DNA of 64,000 nt from Diadema setosum (GCF_964275005.1 NC_092688.1:21209903-21273902); one strand, 5' to 3'. Shown: positions 45,270-57,811, numbered from the stretch's first letter. The notes: a model not told the origin generated them from the sequence alone. Program-made: numbers and translations.

Positions 45270-47090
45270 TGTTGCTGCCAGTAATTACCAGCAGTTGCGC
45301 CCGGTGCGCCCCCATCCCTTAATTCCCAAAGCGAAAAAAGTACAGCTACAAACGGCAGTCTCTGGACTGTAAAATGTCAAAATTTCACGCTCGCTCGCTT
45401 CGCTCGCTCGCATTGAATCGTCATGCCATTCTCCTGATGTTGCTGCCGGGTAATTGCCAGCAGTTGCGCCCGGTGTGCCCCCCTTATTTTTCAAAGCGAA
45501 AAATATATAGCTACAAACGGCAGTTTGGGGACTGTAAGATGTCAAAATTTTCAAGCTCGCTCGAATCAGGGAGGTGGGAAGAGAAACACCTCCCTGCTCG
45601 CATTTAATCGATATGTCATTCCCCTGATGTTGCTGCCAGTAATTGCCAGCAGTTGCGTCCGGTGCGCCCCACCCCCTTCATTTCCTAAGCGAAAAAATAT
45701 AGCTACAAACTGCCGTTTTGGGACTGTACAATGTCAAAATTTTCAAGCTCGCTCGCTTCGCTCGCTCGCATTTAATCGTCATGCCATTCTCCCGATGTTG
45801 CTGCCGAGTAATTACCAGCAGTTGCGCCCAGTGCGTCCCCCCCCCCTTATTTTTCAAAGCGAAAAAGATATAGCTACAAACGGCAGTTTTGGGACTGTGA
45901 AATGTCAAAATTTTCAAGCTCGCTCGCATTTAATCCTTATGTCATTCTTCTGATGTTGCTGCCTGTAATTGTCAGCAGTTGCGCCCGGTGCACCCCACCC
46001 CCCTTAATTTCCTAAGCGAAAAAATATAGCTACAAACTGCCGTTTTGGGACTGTACAGTGTCAAAATTTTCAAGCTCGCTTGCTTCGCTTGCTCGCATTT
46101 AATCGCTATGCTATTCTCCTGATGTTGCTGCCGAGTAATTGCCAGCAGTTGCTCCCGGTGCGCCCCCCACCCTTAATTTTCAAAGCGAAAGAATGTAGCT
46201 ACAAAAAGCAGTGTTGGGACTGTAAAATGTCAAAATTTTCAAGCTCGCTCGTTTCGCTCGCTCGCATTTAATCGTCATGCCATGCTATGCTATTCTCCTG
46301 ATGTTGCTGCCAGTAATTGCCAGCAGTTGCGCCCGGTGCGCCCCCAACCCCTTCATTTCCTAAGCGAAAAAAGTACAGCTACAAACGGCAGTTTTTGGAC
46401 TGTAAAATGTCAAAATTTTCAAGCTCGCTCGCTTCGCTCGCTCGCATTTAATCGGCATGCCTTTCTCCCGATGTTGCTGCCAGTAATTACCAGCAGTTGC
46501 GCCCGGTGCGCCCCCCTTATTTTACAAAGCGAAAAAGATATAGCTACAAACGGCAGTTTTGGGACTGTGAAATGTCAAAATTTTCAAGCTCGCTCGCATT
46601 TAATCCTTATGTCACTCTTCTGATGTTGCTGCCAGTAATTGTCAGCAGTTGCGCCCGGTGCACCCCCACCCCCCTTAATTTCCTAAGCGAAAAAATATAG
46701 CTACAAACTGCCGTTTTGGGACTGTACAATGTCAAAATTTCAAGCTCGCTCGCTTCGCTCGCTCGCATTTAATCGGCATGCTATTCTCCTGATGTTGCTG
46801 CTGAGTAATTGTCAACAGTTGCTCCCGGTGCCCCCCCCCCCCTTAATTTTCAAAGCGAAAAAATGTAGCTACAAAAAGCAGTTTTGGGACTGTAAATGTC
46901 AAAATTTTCAAGCTCGCTCGCTTCGCTCGCTCGCATTATTTAATTGTCATGCCATTCTCCTGATGTTGCTGCCGAGTAATTACCAGCAGTTGCGCCCGGT
47001 GCGCCCCCCCCTTAATTTCCAAAGCGAAAAAAATATATAGCTACAAACGGCCGCTTTTGGACTGTACAATGTCAAAATTCATGATCGCGT
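45270..47090. repeat. ~169-bp tandem satellite, about 11 units
   Basis: The landmark 'cagcagttgcgcccggtgcg' or a close variant recurs about every 169 bp from 45289 to about 46983, 11 times. Each unit also holds 'aagcgaaaaa.atatagctac', 'gggactgta.aatgtcaaaa' and the 'gctcgctcgcttcgctcgct' palindrome, and has a C run of variable length. Translated ORFs through it (SLRSLAFNRHA.., TAVCSYIFFAL..) are products of the repeat. It probably inserted as, or expanded within, a mobile repeat whose end is the 'atcctggctacgccggtga' near 47350. Confidence 0.85.
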
Positions 47091-48663
47091 TCATGATCTT
47101 CAGTGTAAGAATTAAGACAAGAAGTTTCTCTAAATGATACCATTTTATAGGCAAAATTGTTCAATAATAATCTACATAAAATGTACTGCTGCCTTAAACA
47201 TGTTGGACTGTTTCAAGTCGATAGAACACGCAAAAAAAAAAATGAATCAAATTGCACCATTTACAACATCAATATGCAAAAAGTTCTCACACACCCTCCC
47301 CCCTCGCTCGCATCTCTCCCTCGCATCTAACCGCTCTCCCTAAGATCAAATCCTGGCTACGCCGGTGATAGGCCCCACTACTTCACATCAGTGATGTCGC
47401 ACAGGCGGAGCAAGAGCTGAAATACCACGATGTAGTCATTCAATTATCTATGAATATTTCTTTTTCTTACTTGTTTTTTTTTCATAGGAAAAAGATCCCA
47501 AATTTTACCAAAAGTGTGCACCAGATCGCTGAATTTGAGGTCTGAAAATGCCATATTTTCCTCGTCTGCATGGGAGGGGGAAACCCCCTCCCCACACCCT
47601 CCCCCAGGCCGCTCCGCTCCCTCGCACAGATATTCAAACTCAAAGTCCCTCCCCTATCCCCCATCATTAAAACGGAACGATGCCCCTGTGATGACTTAAA
47701 TCAAGAAAATTGAAGAATACAATTAATAGCTACAGGAAAATATCTACTGCGTTATTCAAGAAATGGATATCCTTATTATCATTTTATTGAATTTAGTTGG
47801 GCATTATTCAGGGCTGCGCTACGTTTTTGAAAGGGGGGGGGGGGGCGCAAAATCGCCTGTCAGCCAAGAAGAAAGAACATCAAAAGACAAGAGAAACAAC
47901 AACCAAAAATTCTTCATACTTTTAAGGTCTGATTCTCCGCCGAAAGTCGGCTGACAAGAAAAAACAAACAAACAAACAAAAACAAGACCAAAAAGTCGTC
48001 ATATTTTTGCTGCCACTTCCCTCCCACTTTGCATGGAAAGGAGTGGGACATTTGATCCCTGTAAAGTGTGTGTGTGTGTGTGTGGGGGGGGGGGGCAAGC
48101 TTCCCCCCCCCCCTCCCAGGGCTGCGCCGGTCCGGTTATGGGCTTGTAATCGTGGTGATGGTGACTATCGCCAATCATCACCCCCACTCCTCAGCACGGA
48201 TTTACGCCGTTGCTACACACATAGATCTTCAGTTTTGCAGCAAAACAAGGGCATTATGAAATTGGAAAAAAGTAACTAACACAAAATACAAGCAGATGTG
48301 ACACAGAAAAAGAAAAGATACTGATAGAAGGTCTAATCTGTTCATTAAAGTTGTTTTTTTTTTTTTTTTTTTTTTTTTTTGCAGGCATAACACTAATAAA
48401 CATGAATTAAGGCTACACAAGTACACGCTCATGTCTTTATTTTGAAAACATGGTATACCAGGTTGTGCTGTATACGAGTTGACACCATGAAAACCTAATA
48501 TACCAGGCACTACTTAAATGCATTCATGCAGTATGGAGTAAGCTACTTCTAACATTGCAGCACAGTTATGAGGTTATTAGAGGCATTGAATAAACACACA
48601 CGCTGTATACTGTCCATACTTTTTACTACAAGTATGTATTGATTTGTGTGCGCTCAATCTTAC
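47091..48663. other. simple-sequence and repeat fragments
   Basis: Contains 'aggctgcg'-type repeat ends (47810, 48115), poly-G/poly-C runs, a GT run (48068-48082) and a T run (48353-48380). No gene is seen. Intron of the candidate gene if that gene is real. Confidence 0.4.
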
Positions 48664-48963
48664 CTAATTTCGCCAGGTAAATGTTGTCATCATTGTCATA
48701 ATCAGAAGTATCATCTTCGTCACTGCTGTCTGCGGTGCTTGTGTTTCCATCATCGCTACTGCTTTCAGAATTCTCTCGACCCCCATACACAGCAGTAACT
48801 GTGCATTTCCACAGTTTCCTGTGCCATCGCATTGACACATGAACTCCAAGTCGTGGGAAGCTGCCCTTCCTGAATTTCAGCTGATCAACAGCTACGGTAT
48901 TCCTCGTACCCATCTTTGTCCCAAAGGACTTCAACAACTGTTGGTTTCCCTGAGGACAAAGAC
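48664..48963 (-). CDS. exon 2 of minus-strand candidate gene, acidic Ser/Asp-rich
   Basis: A good acceptor (tttttgtttatacag) and donor (TTAG|gtaaga) bound 300 nt. In phase 1 the whole exon is open: GLCPQGNQQLLKSFGTKM, later DQLKFRKGSFPRLGVHVSMR, WHRKLWKCTVTAVYGGREN, then a Ser/Asp/Glu run (SSDDGNTSTADSSDEDD). It ends in phase 1, matching the array exons. In the first 75 nt an overlapping frame reads KPTVVEVLWDKDGYEEYRS, which flows into DQLKF if one base is discounted. That alternative looks more like the start of a small beta-barrel, so a single-base insertion or assembly error is possible. No family assignment is made. Confidence 0.55.
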
Positions 48964-49878
48964 CTGTATAAACAAAAACAAAAACATTCACTACAAGTGT
49001 ATTAAAAAATGTTTAATTTTAGCAGAAATGTTTTACCTCAAGCCTATCTAGTGGTCTATTTATACATTGATCATTAAAATGCAAAAGCACAATTCAACTC
49101 ATATTATAAACAGATAGAGGGCGAAGATTCCCTGTGCTTATGGTACTGTAAAACTACTCTCTAGAATGTGTGAGCACCTATAGCCTAGCTAGGCTAGATC
49201 TGACAAGTGGAACATTGCATTTAGACCTCAATTTATATATAATTAATTGTAGTGGAACATCAGCGTATCACTATTAGATATCACAGGAGGGGCTTACTCA
49301 AGTACTGCCCTCTGGCCTGTTAACACACTAAAGCCTTCATTGCAGTGATTTCAATATTATGGGGACTTGGCACTCACAGCGACATAAAAATGCATGCGAT
49401 AAAAACATACGTACTCAGTACCGGTACCGTACAAAGCATTTGCAGTTGGCTAGATCTCTGAACAACACACATGTATTTATGGGCCAGCATAATTTAATCC
49501 TACTCCTTGAGTCCTAGGAATACTAGTATCAGATAAATTTACAGACGTTGGTAAAATTATTCATTTTTACTATAGCCAGTATAGGCCCTTCTACTAGATC
49601 CTTGACCTTGGCTTACATCAATTGGCAAAGTCACACGAGATACATTACACTCAGATTTGGGTGTTTTTCTTTGTGTGTGTTTGCAAGCTTGGGGCTCAAT
49701 TGGCCAAAGATATATAAGTAAGTATAGAACCTATCATCAGAACTCTAGGACCCTACACTCAATGATGAACCAGCGATTAGCGGCTCTAAATTGTTGGCTG
49801 TGACTACGTAACTTGTTAGACTCGTCTACGGTCTAGTAATCTCGTACTTTTTGTGGTATAAATTCCCAAACAACTCAC
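48964..49878 (-). other. intron between candidate exons 1 and 2
   Basis: AT-rich, without ORFs or clear repeats. It is bounded by the GTGAGT donor at 49878 and the tttatacag acceptor at 48964. Confidence 0.45.
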
Positions 49879-49972
49879 CCTGAAGTGTTAACAGTTTGGC
49901 ACTGTCCACACCCACTACGTATGAGGTCCATATATGGACCATAAGCACATACAGCCAACTCAACGAGATCAT
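49879..49972 (-). CDS. candidate exon 1, possible signal peptide
   Basis: From ATG at 49972 the frame encodes MISLSWLYVLMVHIWTSYVV followed by GVDSAKLLTLQ. This is a hydrophobic stretch like a signal peptide, and it ends in phase 1 at CAGG|gtgagt (49879). It joins exon 2 (phase 1) with a split Gly codon. A second open frame, starting after the acceptor-like tctag just upstream, reads NDLVELAVCAYGPYMDLIRS and would leave phase 2, which suits the alternative frame of exon 2. The two readings imply a secreted protein or an intracellular one. The sequence does not decide between them. Confidence 0.45.
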
Positions 49973-50538
49973 TGTGAACGTTGTTTTTCTAGACTAAAGG
50001 GTCTATGATAAACCCTAAAAGTAATAGAGTATCCCTTTGTACCCACATATTTATCTATACACAGGACTACACCTAACAACAAAACGAAATATTTTGGAAA
50101 ACCCACGACAATCTGCGTATTTAACTCGACAAGTGACAATCTTACGGATAGAACTTGCTTGGGTCTGTTCATTTAATTTGGAATTGCATGATTTCATAGC
50201 TACACATTATAAAACTCACCGGTCCTGGGGAGGGTCCGGTTGACGTTCCATCGTCTGCTTCTGCCAGTTCTGGCGATACGACACCTTCTCTGAACGCGAC
50301 TCGCAGATTCGCGCCCCACCCGAACCGACGAATGTCGGTTCGGATGAACGCCTTCAGCCAATTCGCGTTCAGGCAAAATGACGTATATCAAATTTCTCTG
50401 TTAAAAACACAAAATCCGGTTTCAAAATTTTGTGAGTAGAAAGAGTGTGTGCTGGGCTTTCTTAAAACGGCAAAATCTGAAATTCGAAAAATTTACCGAA
50501 TTTTTTTCTGTGACGCGCTATGTGTATTTTTTGGCATG
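49973..50538. other. upstream region of the candidate gene
   Basis: No TATA box or other promoter signal can be called with confidence. 50220-50350 is GC-richer, with a 'ccgaaccgacgaatgtcggttcgg' type palindrome near 50321-50344 that echoes the 32.7-kb repeat. Confidence 0.35.
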
Positions 50539-50539
50539 G

Positions 50540-50780
50540 GCAGCGCCAGCGGTGTCTCAGCCGACCCCCCCTCCTCTCTCCCCACCCCTCTCACGCGCGC
50601 AGAATGAAAAACTGATGCATGGCTGTTTTAGCCAATGGGCATCTCGTACTGAGTGCGCGAATGCTTGCTTAGTGCGCGAACCTTTGTTACAAGTGCGCGA
50701 TAAACATGTTGCCCGTGGGGTGGGGGAGAGCAGGGGGGGTCGGCTGAGACACCGCAATTTGAGCTCATGGCTGCGCCCAG
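50540..50780. repeat. small hairpin element with GGTGTCTCAGCCGACC ends
   Basis: 'gcagcgccagcggtgtctca..gccgacccccc' at 50540-50572 is inverted at 50733-50781 ('ggggggtcggctgagacacc..gctgcgcc'). The interior repeats 'agtgcgcga'. It is non-coding and MITE-like. Confidence 0.55.
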
Positions 50781-50869
50781 TGCCATAAAATGTCTGCTGC
50801 CCTCAACGAACCCGAATCGGTCAATACGACGGTTCGGATGGTCGCCGACGATATGTGAACATAAATGTG

Positions 50870-50874
<5 letters not shown>

Positions 50875-50909
<35 letters not shown>

Positions 50910-52614
50910 CTATTGTGCCTGGTCAATTTGAGCCTGCAAACTACCCTGGATCCCAGGATATACCGGGTAGTTTGCAGGTACAAACCCTTGTTTGGAGTAA
51001 AGGAATCTGCGCCAAGACAAGTCTGCAGCCAAGTCTGCGCCAAGAGTCTGCGCCAAGACATGCACTAAACTGGCATAGTCCATGGGCCAAGACCCGAAAA
51101 ATGGGTTGTTGGTACCATCTGAGGTGGCACAACCTTTTTGGTGTCAGTTTGTTTATCGGGCATAGATATGCTTATCAAGCTATGATAGCATTTCCAAATG
51201 AGTAGCTTAGTCATAATAAATGAATTTTTAACCAATTTGGTCTCGTTTTTAAATCCCTATACTTCTGAATCGAAACTAAACCGCTATACAAAGAAGAGCA
51301 CTGCCTTCTGTATGTCCACAGGTGTTCTGTTGTAATCGCGGTGCGCTTAGTCTTTATTCAAGGCAGCGAAGGGAATATCCAAAGGGTTATGATGTCCACA
51401 GCTGTCACGCGGTGCGCTTAGTCTTTATCTAGACCAAAATGTGCCGTTATCATATCTAAAGTTCCTCATAAAAGGGATTATCTATACTGTTTTTATACTA
51501 CCCTATCAACAAATACATCAGTTTTAAACAAAAATCACTCTGTTCATTTACAATATCATTCATGGAATGTATCGTAGTGTTGCGGTACATTGTTTTTGCA
51601 TTATCTTATATTGTTGGAGGGACATGAAGCGACAATGGCGTGGTATCAGCGTTTTTACCGTGGCGTTTTCGCCGGAAAATGATAAATAATTGAAAGACAC
51701 GGTAAAATTCACGAAAAATTGCTTTTATTGTTGTTGTTGTTTTTAGATAAAAGGATATACACTGTATCATAAGCTTTGGATATTCCCTTCGCCGTCTAGA
51801 ATAAAGACTAAGCGCTGTGGACATCATAACCTTTGGATATTCCCTTCGCTGCCTTGAATAAAGACTAAGCGCACCGCGTTTACAATAGAACACCTGTGAA
51901 CATACCATAGAGCTGCATTTTACAGCTCTATGGAACATACAGAAGACAGTGCTCTTCTTTGCGTAGCGGTTAGTTTCGATTCAGAAGTATAGGGATATAA
52001 CAACGAGACTAAATTGGTTAAAAATTCATTTACTATGACTAAGCTACTCATTTGGAAATGCTATCATAGCTTGATAAGCATATCTATGCCCCACAAACAA
52101 AATGACACCAAAAAGGTTTTGCCACCTCAGATGGTACCAATATCTGGCCTGGCCCATGGACTAGGCACTGTCCCTCAGACTGTTGGGGGTCGCTACAGTG
52201 CAGGGCTATGGGAAAGTGTAGTCTTGACGCAGACTCATTCACGACCAACAAGGATTTGTGCCTGCAAAATAGTCGTCTGGCAACCCCTTTCCCGACCAGA
52301 TCATTTGGTCAGTTTTTATATTTTTATGATGTACACCCATAGGACATTCTTTTAGACCAAGTTTGGTCCATGGGCTCCATGGGGTAAATTACACCCGCCA
52401 AGGGGTCTTTTAGGGGGGTCCCTGGGGGCCGAACCCGCCCTCAGGGATCAGGCTGACGCGCATTTTGTTACTGAGGAGGGTGGCCCCAACCTAGTTTGCA
52501 GGCACAAACCCTTGTTGGTCGTAAAGGAGTCTGCGCCAAGACTACTATATGCACCACTTCGGCACTGTCTCATAGGCCCTGTGTTGTAGCTTCTCGTTGG
52601 GAGAAGCTGCAGTG
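50875..52614. repeat. interspersed repeat family 'GTTTGCAGGCACAAACC', long inverted copy
   Basis: A (GT)n run (50875-50908) leads into 'attgtgcctggtcaattt' and the TAGTTTGCAGGTACAAACCC end at 50968. The inverse end is near 52271. Between them lie ~300-bp inverted arms (51111 to about 51402, and about 51830 to 52138, both bounded by GGTACC). After 52272 the sequence matches 28650-28915 in reverse. The family is then interrupted at 52614 by the second I-type LINE and resumes at 63329. It is non-coding. Confidence 0.7.
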
Positions 52615-53078
52615 CTGTTGTTGTTGTTGTTATTTGAGTTTACTTGGCGTTTATCATTCCTCGAGGAATATTTACGCCAAATCTATATTCATGAAATTTC
52701 TATAAATTTCCAAATTTTACCCTATATTATTTTCATTTTATTGCAAATAATTCAAAATTAATATATCATATCAAATCAAATAAATCTCCCTCACTGGCCT
52801 CGGTTCGAGTTGCCCAATCGACGATCGTATTTTCTGGCCAGTCCGGCTCGGTACCTTGAGCAGACTTCTCGGCAAGGAGGGGGCCGTGATTGGCTGTCCA
52901 CCTGCCTAGGCCACTCGAATACACGAGAGGGGCTCGATCGGTGCTCGTGATTAATCGGGAGTATTTAACGCGAATTTTATCACAAATGTACATGAAATTA
53001 GAAAAACAAAACAACGCTAAGATATAAAGCAAACATCTGGGCTGTGTGCAATGTGCAAAATTAAATCAAAACATATAC

Positions 53079-56000
53079 TTATCTAGTAAAATTATGTGTT
53101 TGAGTAAATCTTTTTGTCCTCTGGACATACTGAACAAAAGCACGCATATGCTTTGAGTTAGTAGTTCCTACCAACAGCAAAATATGACGCACGTCAGTGG
53201 TATCTATTTCTGCTAATAATATACTTCTTTCTATTATATACTTTGGACATTCACATAAAAAATGAGTGACTGTTTCAAAAATATGTGGACAGTTCGGACA
53301 CATTCCATTTTCATGGATATTCAATCTAAACAAATCATAATTCAAAGAAATATTTCCCATTCTCAATTTATGCATAATAGACTGTTCCTTCCAGTTGCTT
53401 AGGGAACATTGAAAAGTTTTCTTAACTGTTTTTTGTATCAACTTCAGTGGAGATTCTGCTTTTTCCCATCGTTTTTGCCATTTTTCCATAAAGTGCTCTC
53501 TAAGTATATATTTACATTCTGCCATATTCAAACCATTTTCAATATCGATAACATTTCGACACAAAGCAGCTTTTGCCTCTTTGTCCGCGACTTTGTTTCC
53601 ATTAATGCCACAGTGGCTGGGTATCCATTCAAAACTTATATCTATTCCTTTATATTTCAATTCCGTACATCTTATAATAATTTCACTTACAAAACTCTCC
53701 GACTTATTTGAATTTATAGCCTGTAAAACACTTAATGAATCACAAAAAATAACCACTCCAGCATACAAATTCGAGACTTGTTCTAACCAGATCAAAGACA
53801 TAATAATAGCAATCAGTTCAGCTCTGTACACAGACGTAAGGCCTTGTATGCGTTTTGCTTGTGCATACTTCCAATAAGGAACATAAAAAGCAGCGGACAC
53901 TTCGCAAGTTTTTGGGCACTTTGAGCCATCGGTGAATACATGAACATAATGTTGCCATTTCCTGTTTATCAATTCAAGGGCCATTTGCTGCTGATGTATA
54001 ACATGATCACACTTTGATAACATCATGTCTGAACTTAACTCCATGGACACTGCTGGCATCTGCCAGTGCCAAAACGGTTGATGAAAAGGTTGTACTTTTT
54101 CCACACATTGGGAAAATAATATGTCTTCACTTTTCATGATTCTTTCACCGAAAGGGTTGTGGGGATTTTCACTTTCGTAGAAATCAAATTGCCAGCACTT
54201 TTTGATATCCCGTGTTAAGGGATGGTTTGGAACAGTGTCAATGTGCCTACGGAATTGAGCAGTCAACATCTGCCTACGCAGATCTAGTGGTAATTCACCT
54301 GATTCTACTTGCAGGGTTGTCAGAGAGGTGCCTATACTGGCTCCTAGACAGATTTTGAGAGCTTGGTATTGTACTGAATTGAGAATGTTTTTTACATACG
54401 ATGAAGCTGAATCATATGCTTCACAGCCGTAATCTATCAAAGAACGAATTATTGCTCTATATACAGACAGTAAATCATTGGAGCCTCTAATTCAATTCAC
54501 ATGAGTTAAACTCTTTAGTATATTGATTTTACGTTTGCATCTGGTTGCCACTTCTTGTATATGGGCTCTCCAATTTAACCTCTTATCAAAAATCACTCCT
54601 AAATATTTATAATCTTCCTTTGTCGTTAAAATTTCTCTCCCTATCTTGAGGGACAAAATAGCCTCCTTAGGAGTGTGAGAGAACAGCATAGGTGTGGTTT
54701 TTGTGTGGGAGATTTTAGGTCCCCACGATGAAAACCACCCATCCAAGGTGTTCAAATGTTGTTCTAACGCAGTGGTCATTATCCTAATGTCCTTTCCCGA
54801 CTGCCAGATTACACAATCATCAGCATACAACAAGGTGTTGATGTCGGTCCTGAGCGGAATGTCAGACATCATAACATTGAATAACAATGGGCTCAATGTG
54901 CTCCCTTGCGGAAGCCCATTCAGTAGTTTCATTTCTTTGGATAATTCATGCCCAACTCGAACTTGAAAAGTACGTTTCAATAAAAATGCTCTTAGAAATA
55001 AGTACATATTCCCACATACGCCCAGTTTCGATAACTTTATGAGAAGAGTTTTATTCAACACAGAATCGAAAGCTTTCTCTAAATCAATAAAAATTGCCAA
55101 GGTTTTGGCGTTCACTTTCAGATGTTTCTGAATTTCATTTTCCAAATTAACAATGTTATCCACACATGTTCGATTTTTCCGAAAACCTTGTTGTACTGGG
55201 ATCAAAATATTATGTTTTTCTATGTACATACTCAAACGTTCTTTCACCATTCCTTCCATGATTTTCATAAAACATGAGATGAGAGCTATCGGTCGATATG
55301 ATGTCAGTTTGTCTGACATCTTATTTGGTTTTAAAATGGGTATCAATATGGAATGCAGCAGGGACTCAGGTATGTCCCCTGTTACCCATATCTTGTTATA
55401 TATTCGTAACAGTACTGATTTTGATGATTCAGGTAAATGCTGATATACTTCGTATCCTACCCTATCTTCTCCTGGGGTAGATCTTTTCCTGGATATTAGA
55501 TACATGTCTAACTCCGTCATATGAAACAATTCATTTAGGACGGACAACATTGATGTATTTTCGGAATATTTCACTTCTTCAAACGCTGTATTTATGTCAT
55601 CAGATGTTTCTTCCTGTCCACATGATTTATAGTATTCTCCCAAGTAATCTGCTTTCTTCCCATCTTCCACAATGGGAAGCCCATTCACTTTTAAAGTTGG
55701 GATGGTTGGTATACCAGTGGAAGGGGTTCCATTGAGGGTTTTTACCGTTTTCCAGATTTGAGATACTGACGTGAAACGATTAAGACTGAGTTGAAAAGAT
55801 AACCAATAATTTCTTTTTGCTTGTCTTATTGTTCTTTGAGCTTGAGACTTTTTCAAATGGTAATTTTTTTGCAGTTTCTTAGTCCAATGTTTATTTAATT
55901 TATTTCTAATTCGGTTACGCTCTCTTATGATCGTGGAGCACTCTTTTGTCCACCATGGAACTGGCTTGCTTTTGCCCTTTGATTTGATCGGACTTACTTC

Positions 56001-56879
56001 TTCTAAGATTTGTGTCAAACATCTCATGAATTTACTATGCAGGTCTGATGTGGATATTTCAAACCTTCCGAAACACCTTTCGTTTATTTTTTCCTCACAC
56101 TTTTCCTGAAATATGGCCCAATTTATATTTTTTGTTGACCATTTCCTTCCCACTTTTTTCTGTTCAGTGCGGGATTTCAATGTACTTCCTAAAAATAACT
56201 TTGTACCAACTATAACATGGTCACTCCTGTGTTCCACTGGTATGACTTCCCAGGTGCATTTGGTAGCTATTTCAGCTGACACTATAGTCAAATCCAAACA
56301 TGACATTTTTCCCGAGGACGGGTCCTTTCTAGTACCAGATCCGTCATTTAAAACAACCAAATTTGTATCTAACAAAAACTCTTCAATTATTCTTCCATTA
56401 TTATCTGTTTTTACACTGCCCCATAAAGTGTTGTGGGAGTTAAAGTCCCCAACAATGATTACTTTCTTGGGGTTTGTTACATGCGTCATTAATGCATTCA
56501 TGATTTCCATGCTGATCTTTTTGCATGGGTTATAGTAGTTAACTATCGAGATTTCTGAATTTTCTATATACAGCTTAATCGTCTGCATTTCTACATCATT
56601 ATCATCTGTCAAATAATCAAAATACAATGAGTTATGTATATAAAAAGCCACGCCTCCTCCACACTGGTTTGTGCGATTTTTCGAAAGACATGTATAATTC
56701 GGAATTTGGAAAGACTGGTTATGTCTAAACCATGTTTCTTGTACACATATGATGTGGACTGTTTCATGACATTCAGACTCTATATATGCTATTAAATCTC
56801 CTCCATGTGAGTGCATTCCCTGTGCATTCCACTGGAGGATGAATAAACTTGTTATCACACAATGTGACATTAGAGACAT
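53079..56879 (-). pseudogene. LINE copy 2 ORF2, single nonsense codon
   Basis: Endonuclease (LQWNAQGMHSHG, CVQETWFRHNQ, IVGDFNSHN, RSDHVIVG), reverse transcriptase (IFIDLEKAFDSVL, GLPQGSTLSPLLFN, TLLYADDCVIW) and RNase H (HVFTDGSKCPK, YRAELIAIIMSL, VIFCDSLSVLQAI, IPSHCGINGN) are all present. So is the Cys/His tail (CPNCPHIFETVTHFLCEC). The frame is open on both sides of one TGA at 54494-54492, located between SLTHVN and RGSNDLL. The other I LINE has Trp-Gly there, so a Trp TGG to TGA change is likely. About 45% residue identity to copy 1 by eye suggests sister families rather than recent siblings. Confidence 0.85.
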
Positions 56880-57548
56880 GGTAAGAATTGCTCAGCTATG
56901 GTTGTTATTATAGTGCGCAATTCTGATTCCGACTTATCTTTAATAAAAGTCTGAATCACGTGAATCATAAAACCAATAATATCTTGGTTTGATGCTGACA
57001 TGAAAAAATTTGAGTGCCATTTGGTGGGTTCCTCGTTCTTTCGTACTGAGTGGTGGGCTTCTGTCTCAGGCTGTCTAGGCATGGCTGTGTCTTTTGCCTG
57101 TTGAATGCCACTGCCATGGTTTTGTTCAGTTACATCATCCTGTTTATTCTGGTTGGGAGTAACAGGTGCTCTTGCCGATTTGCTTAGCCCGTTCTTCTTT
57201 GTGACTGCCTGTGTCGTATTACAATGACTATCTTTACCGAATTGATTTGGTTGGTTGTGTGGGATTTGCGTCTTTTCTTCTTTTTCCTGCCACTGACGGG
57301 CAGCTTGGGCGTAGGAAAAGTTATTCACTACTTTGATTTTCTGAATTTCCTGAGCCTGTTTAGCCATTTTACAACCATTGTATGCCGCGGAATGTTTTCC
57401 GCCACAATTCACACATTTCGGGTCGTCTTTCTGTTGGCACTGGTCAAATGTATGCATCTCCCCACATCTGACGCATCTTTGTTTAGCTCGGCAGTTTTTG
57501 ATGGTGTGGCCGAATCTCTGACAATGAAAGCATCTGACCACGGGGGGA
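56870..57548 (-). pseudogene. LINE copy 2 ORF1, C-terminal part
   Basis: From the insertion point it reads VVRCFHCQRFGH and carries three CCHC knuckles (C-x2-C-x4-H-x4-C; CVRCGEMHTFDQC; CVNCGGKHSAAYNGC), then a polar tail ending EQFLPCL at 56870. The ORF1 stop overlaps the ORF2 ATG by ten bases, unlike copy 1, where they are three bases apart. The open frame continues leftward into the foldback TIR array, giving an artificial chimeric ORF. Confidence 0.75.
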
Positions 57549-57811
57549 TGTGGAGCCGGGAAATGTGCAAACGCCGGGAAATGTGCAAACGCCGGGAATT
57601 GTGCAAACGTCTCGCCGGGAAATGTGCAAACGCCGGGAAATGTGCAAACATCTTGCCTGGAAATGTGCAAACGCCGGGAAATGTGCAAACGTCTCGCCGG
57701 GAAATGTGCAAATTTCATCAACGGGAAATGTGCAAACATGACGCCGGGAAATGTGCAAAAGTTCAATTTTGCCGGGAAATGTGCAAAACGTCGCCGGGAA
57801 ATGTGCAAATC
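57549..57811. repeat. left tandem array of the foldback element
   Basis: About 12 units of GCCGGGAAATGTGCAAAC, some followed by short spacers (gtct, catctt, tttcatcaa, agttcaatttt). The array has no stops in several frames on both strands, so it makes spurious ORFs (HISRRxxHISRR, FPGVCTFPG). Confidence 0.85.

Noticed and set aside
45374-47040. Series of plus and minus ORFs with SLRSLAFNRHA and TAVCSYIFFAL repeats
   Set aside because: They follow the ~169-bp satellite period and are broken by variable C runs; no coding signal beyond the repeat.
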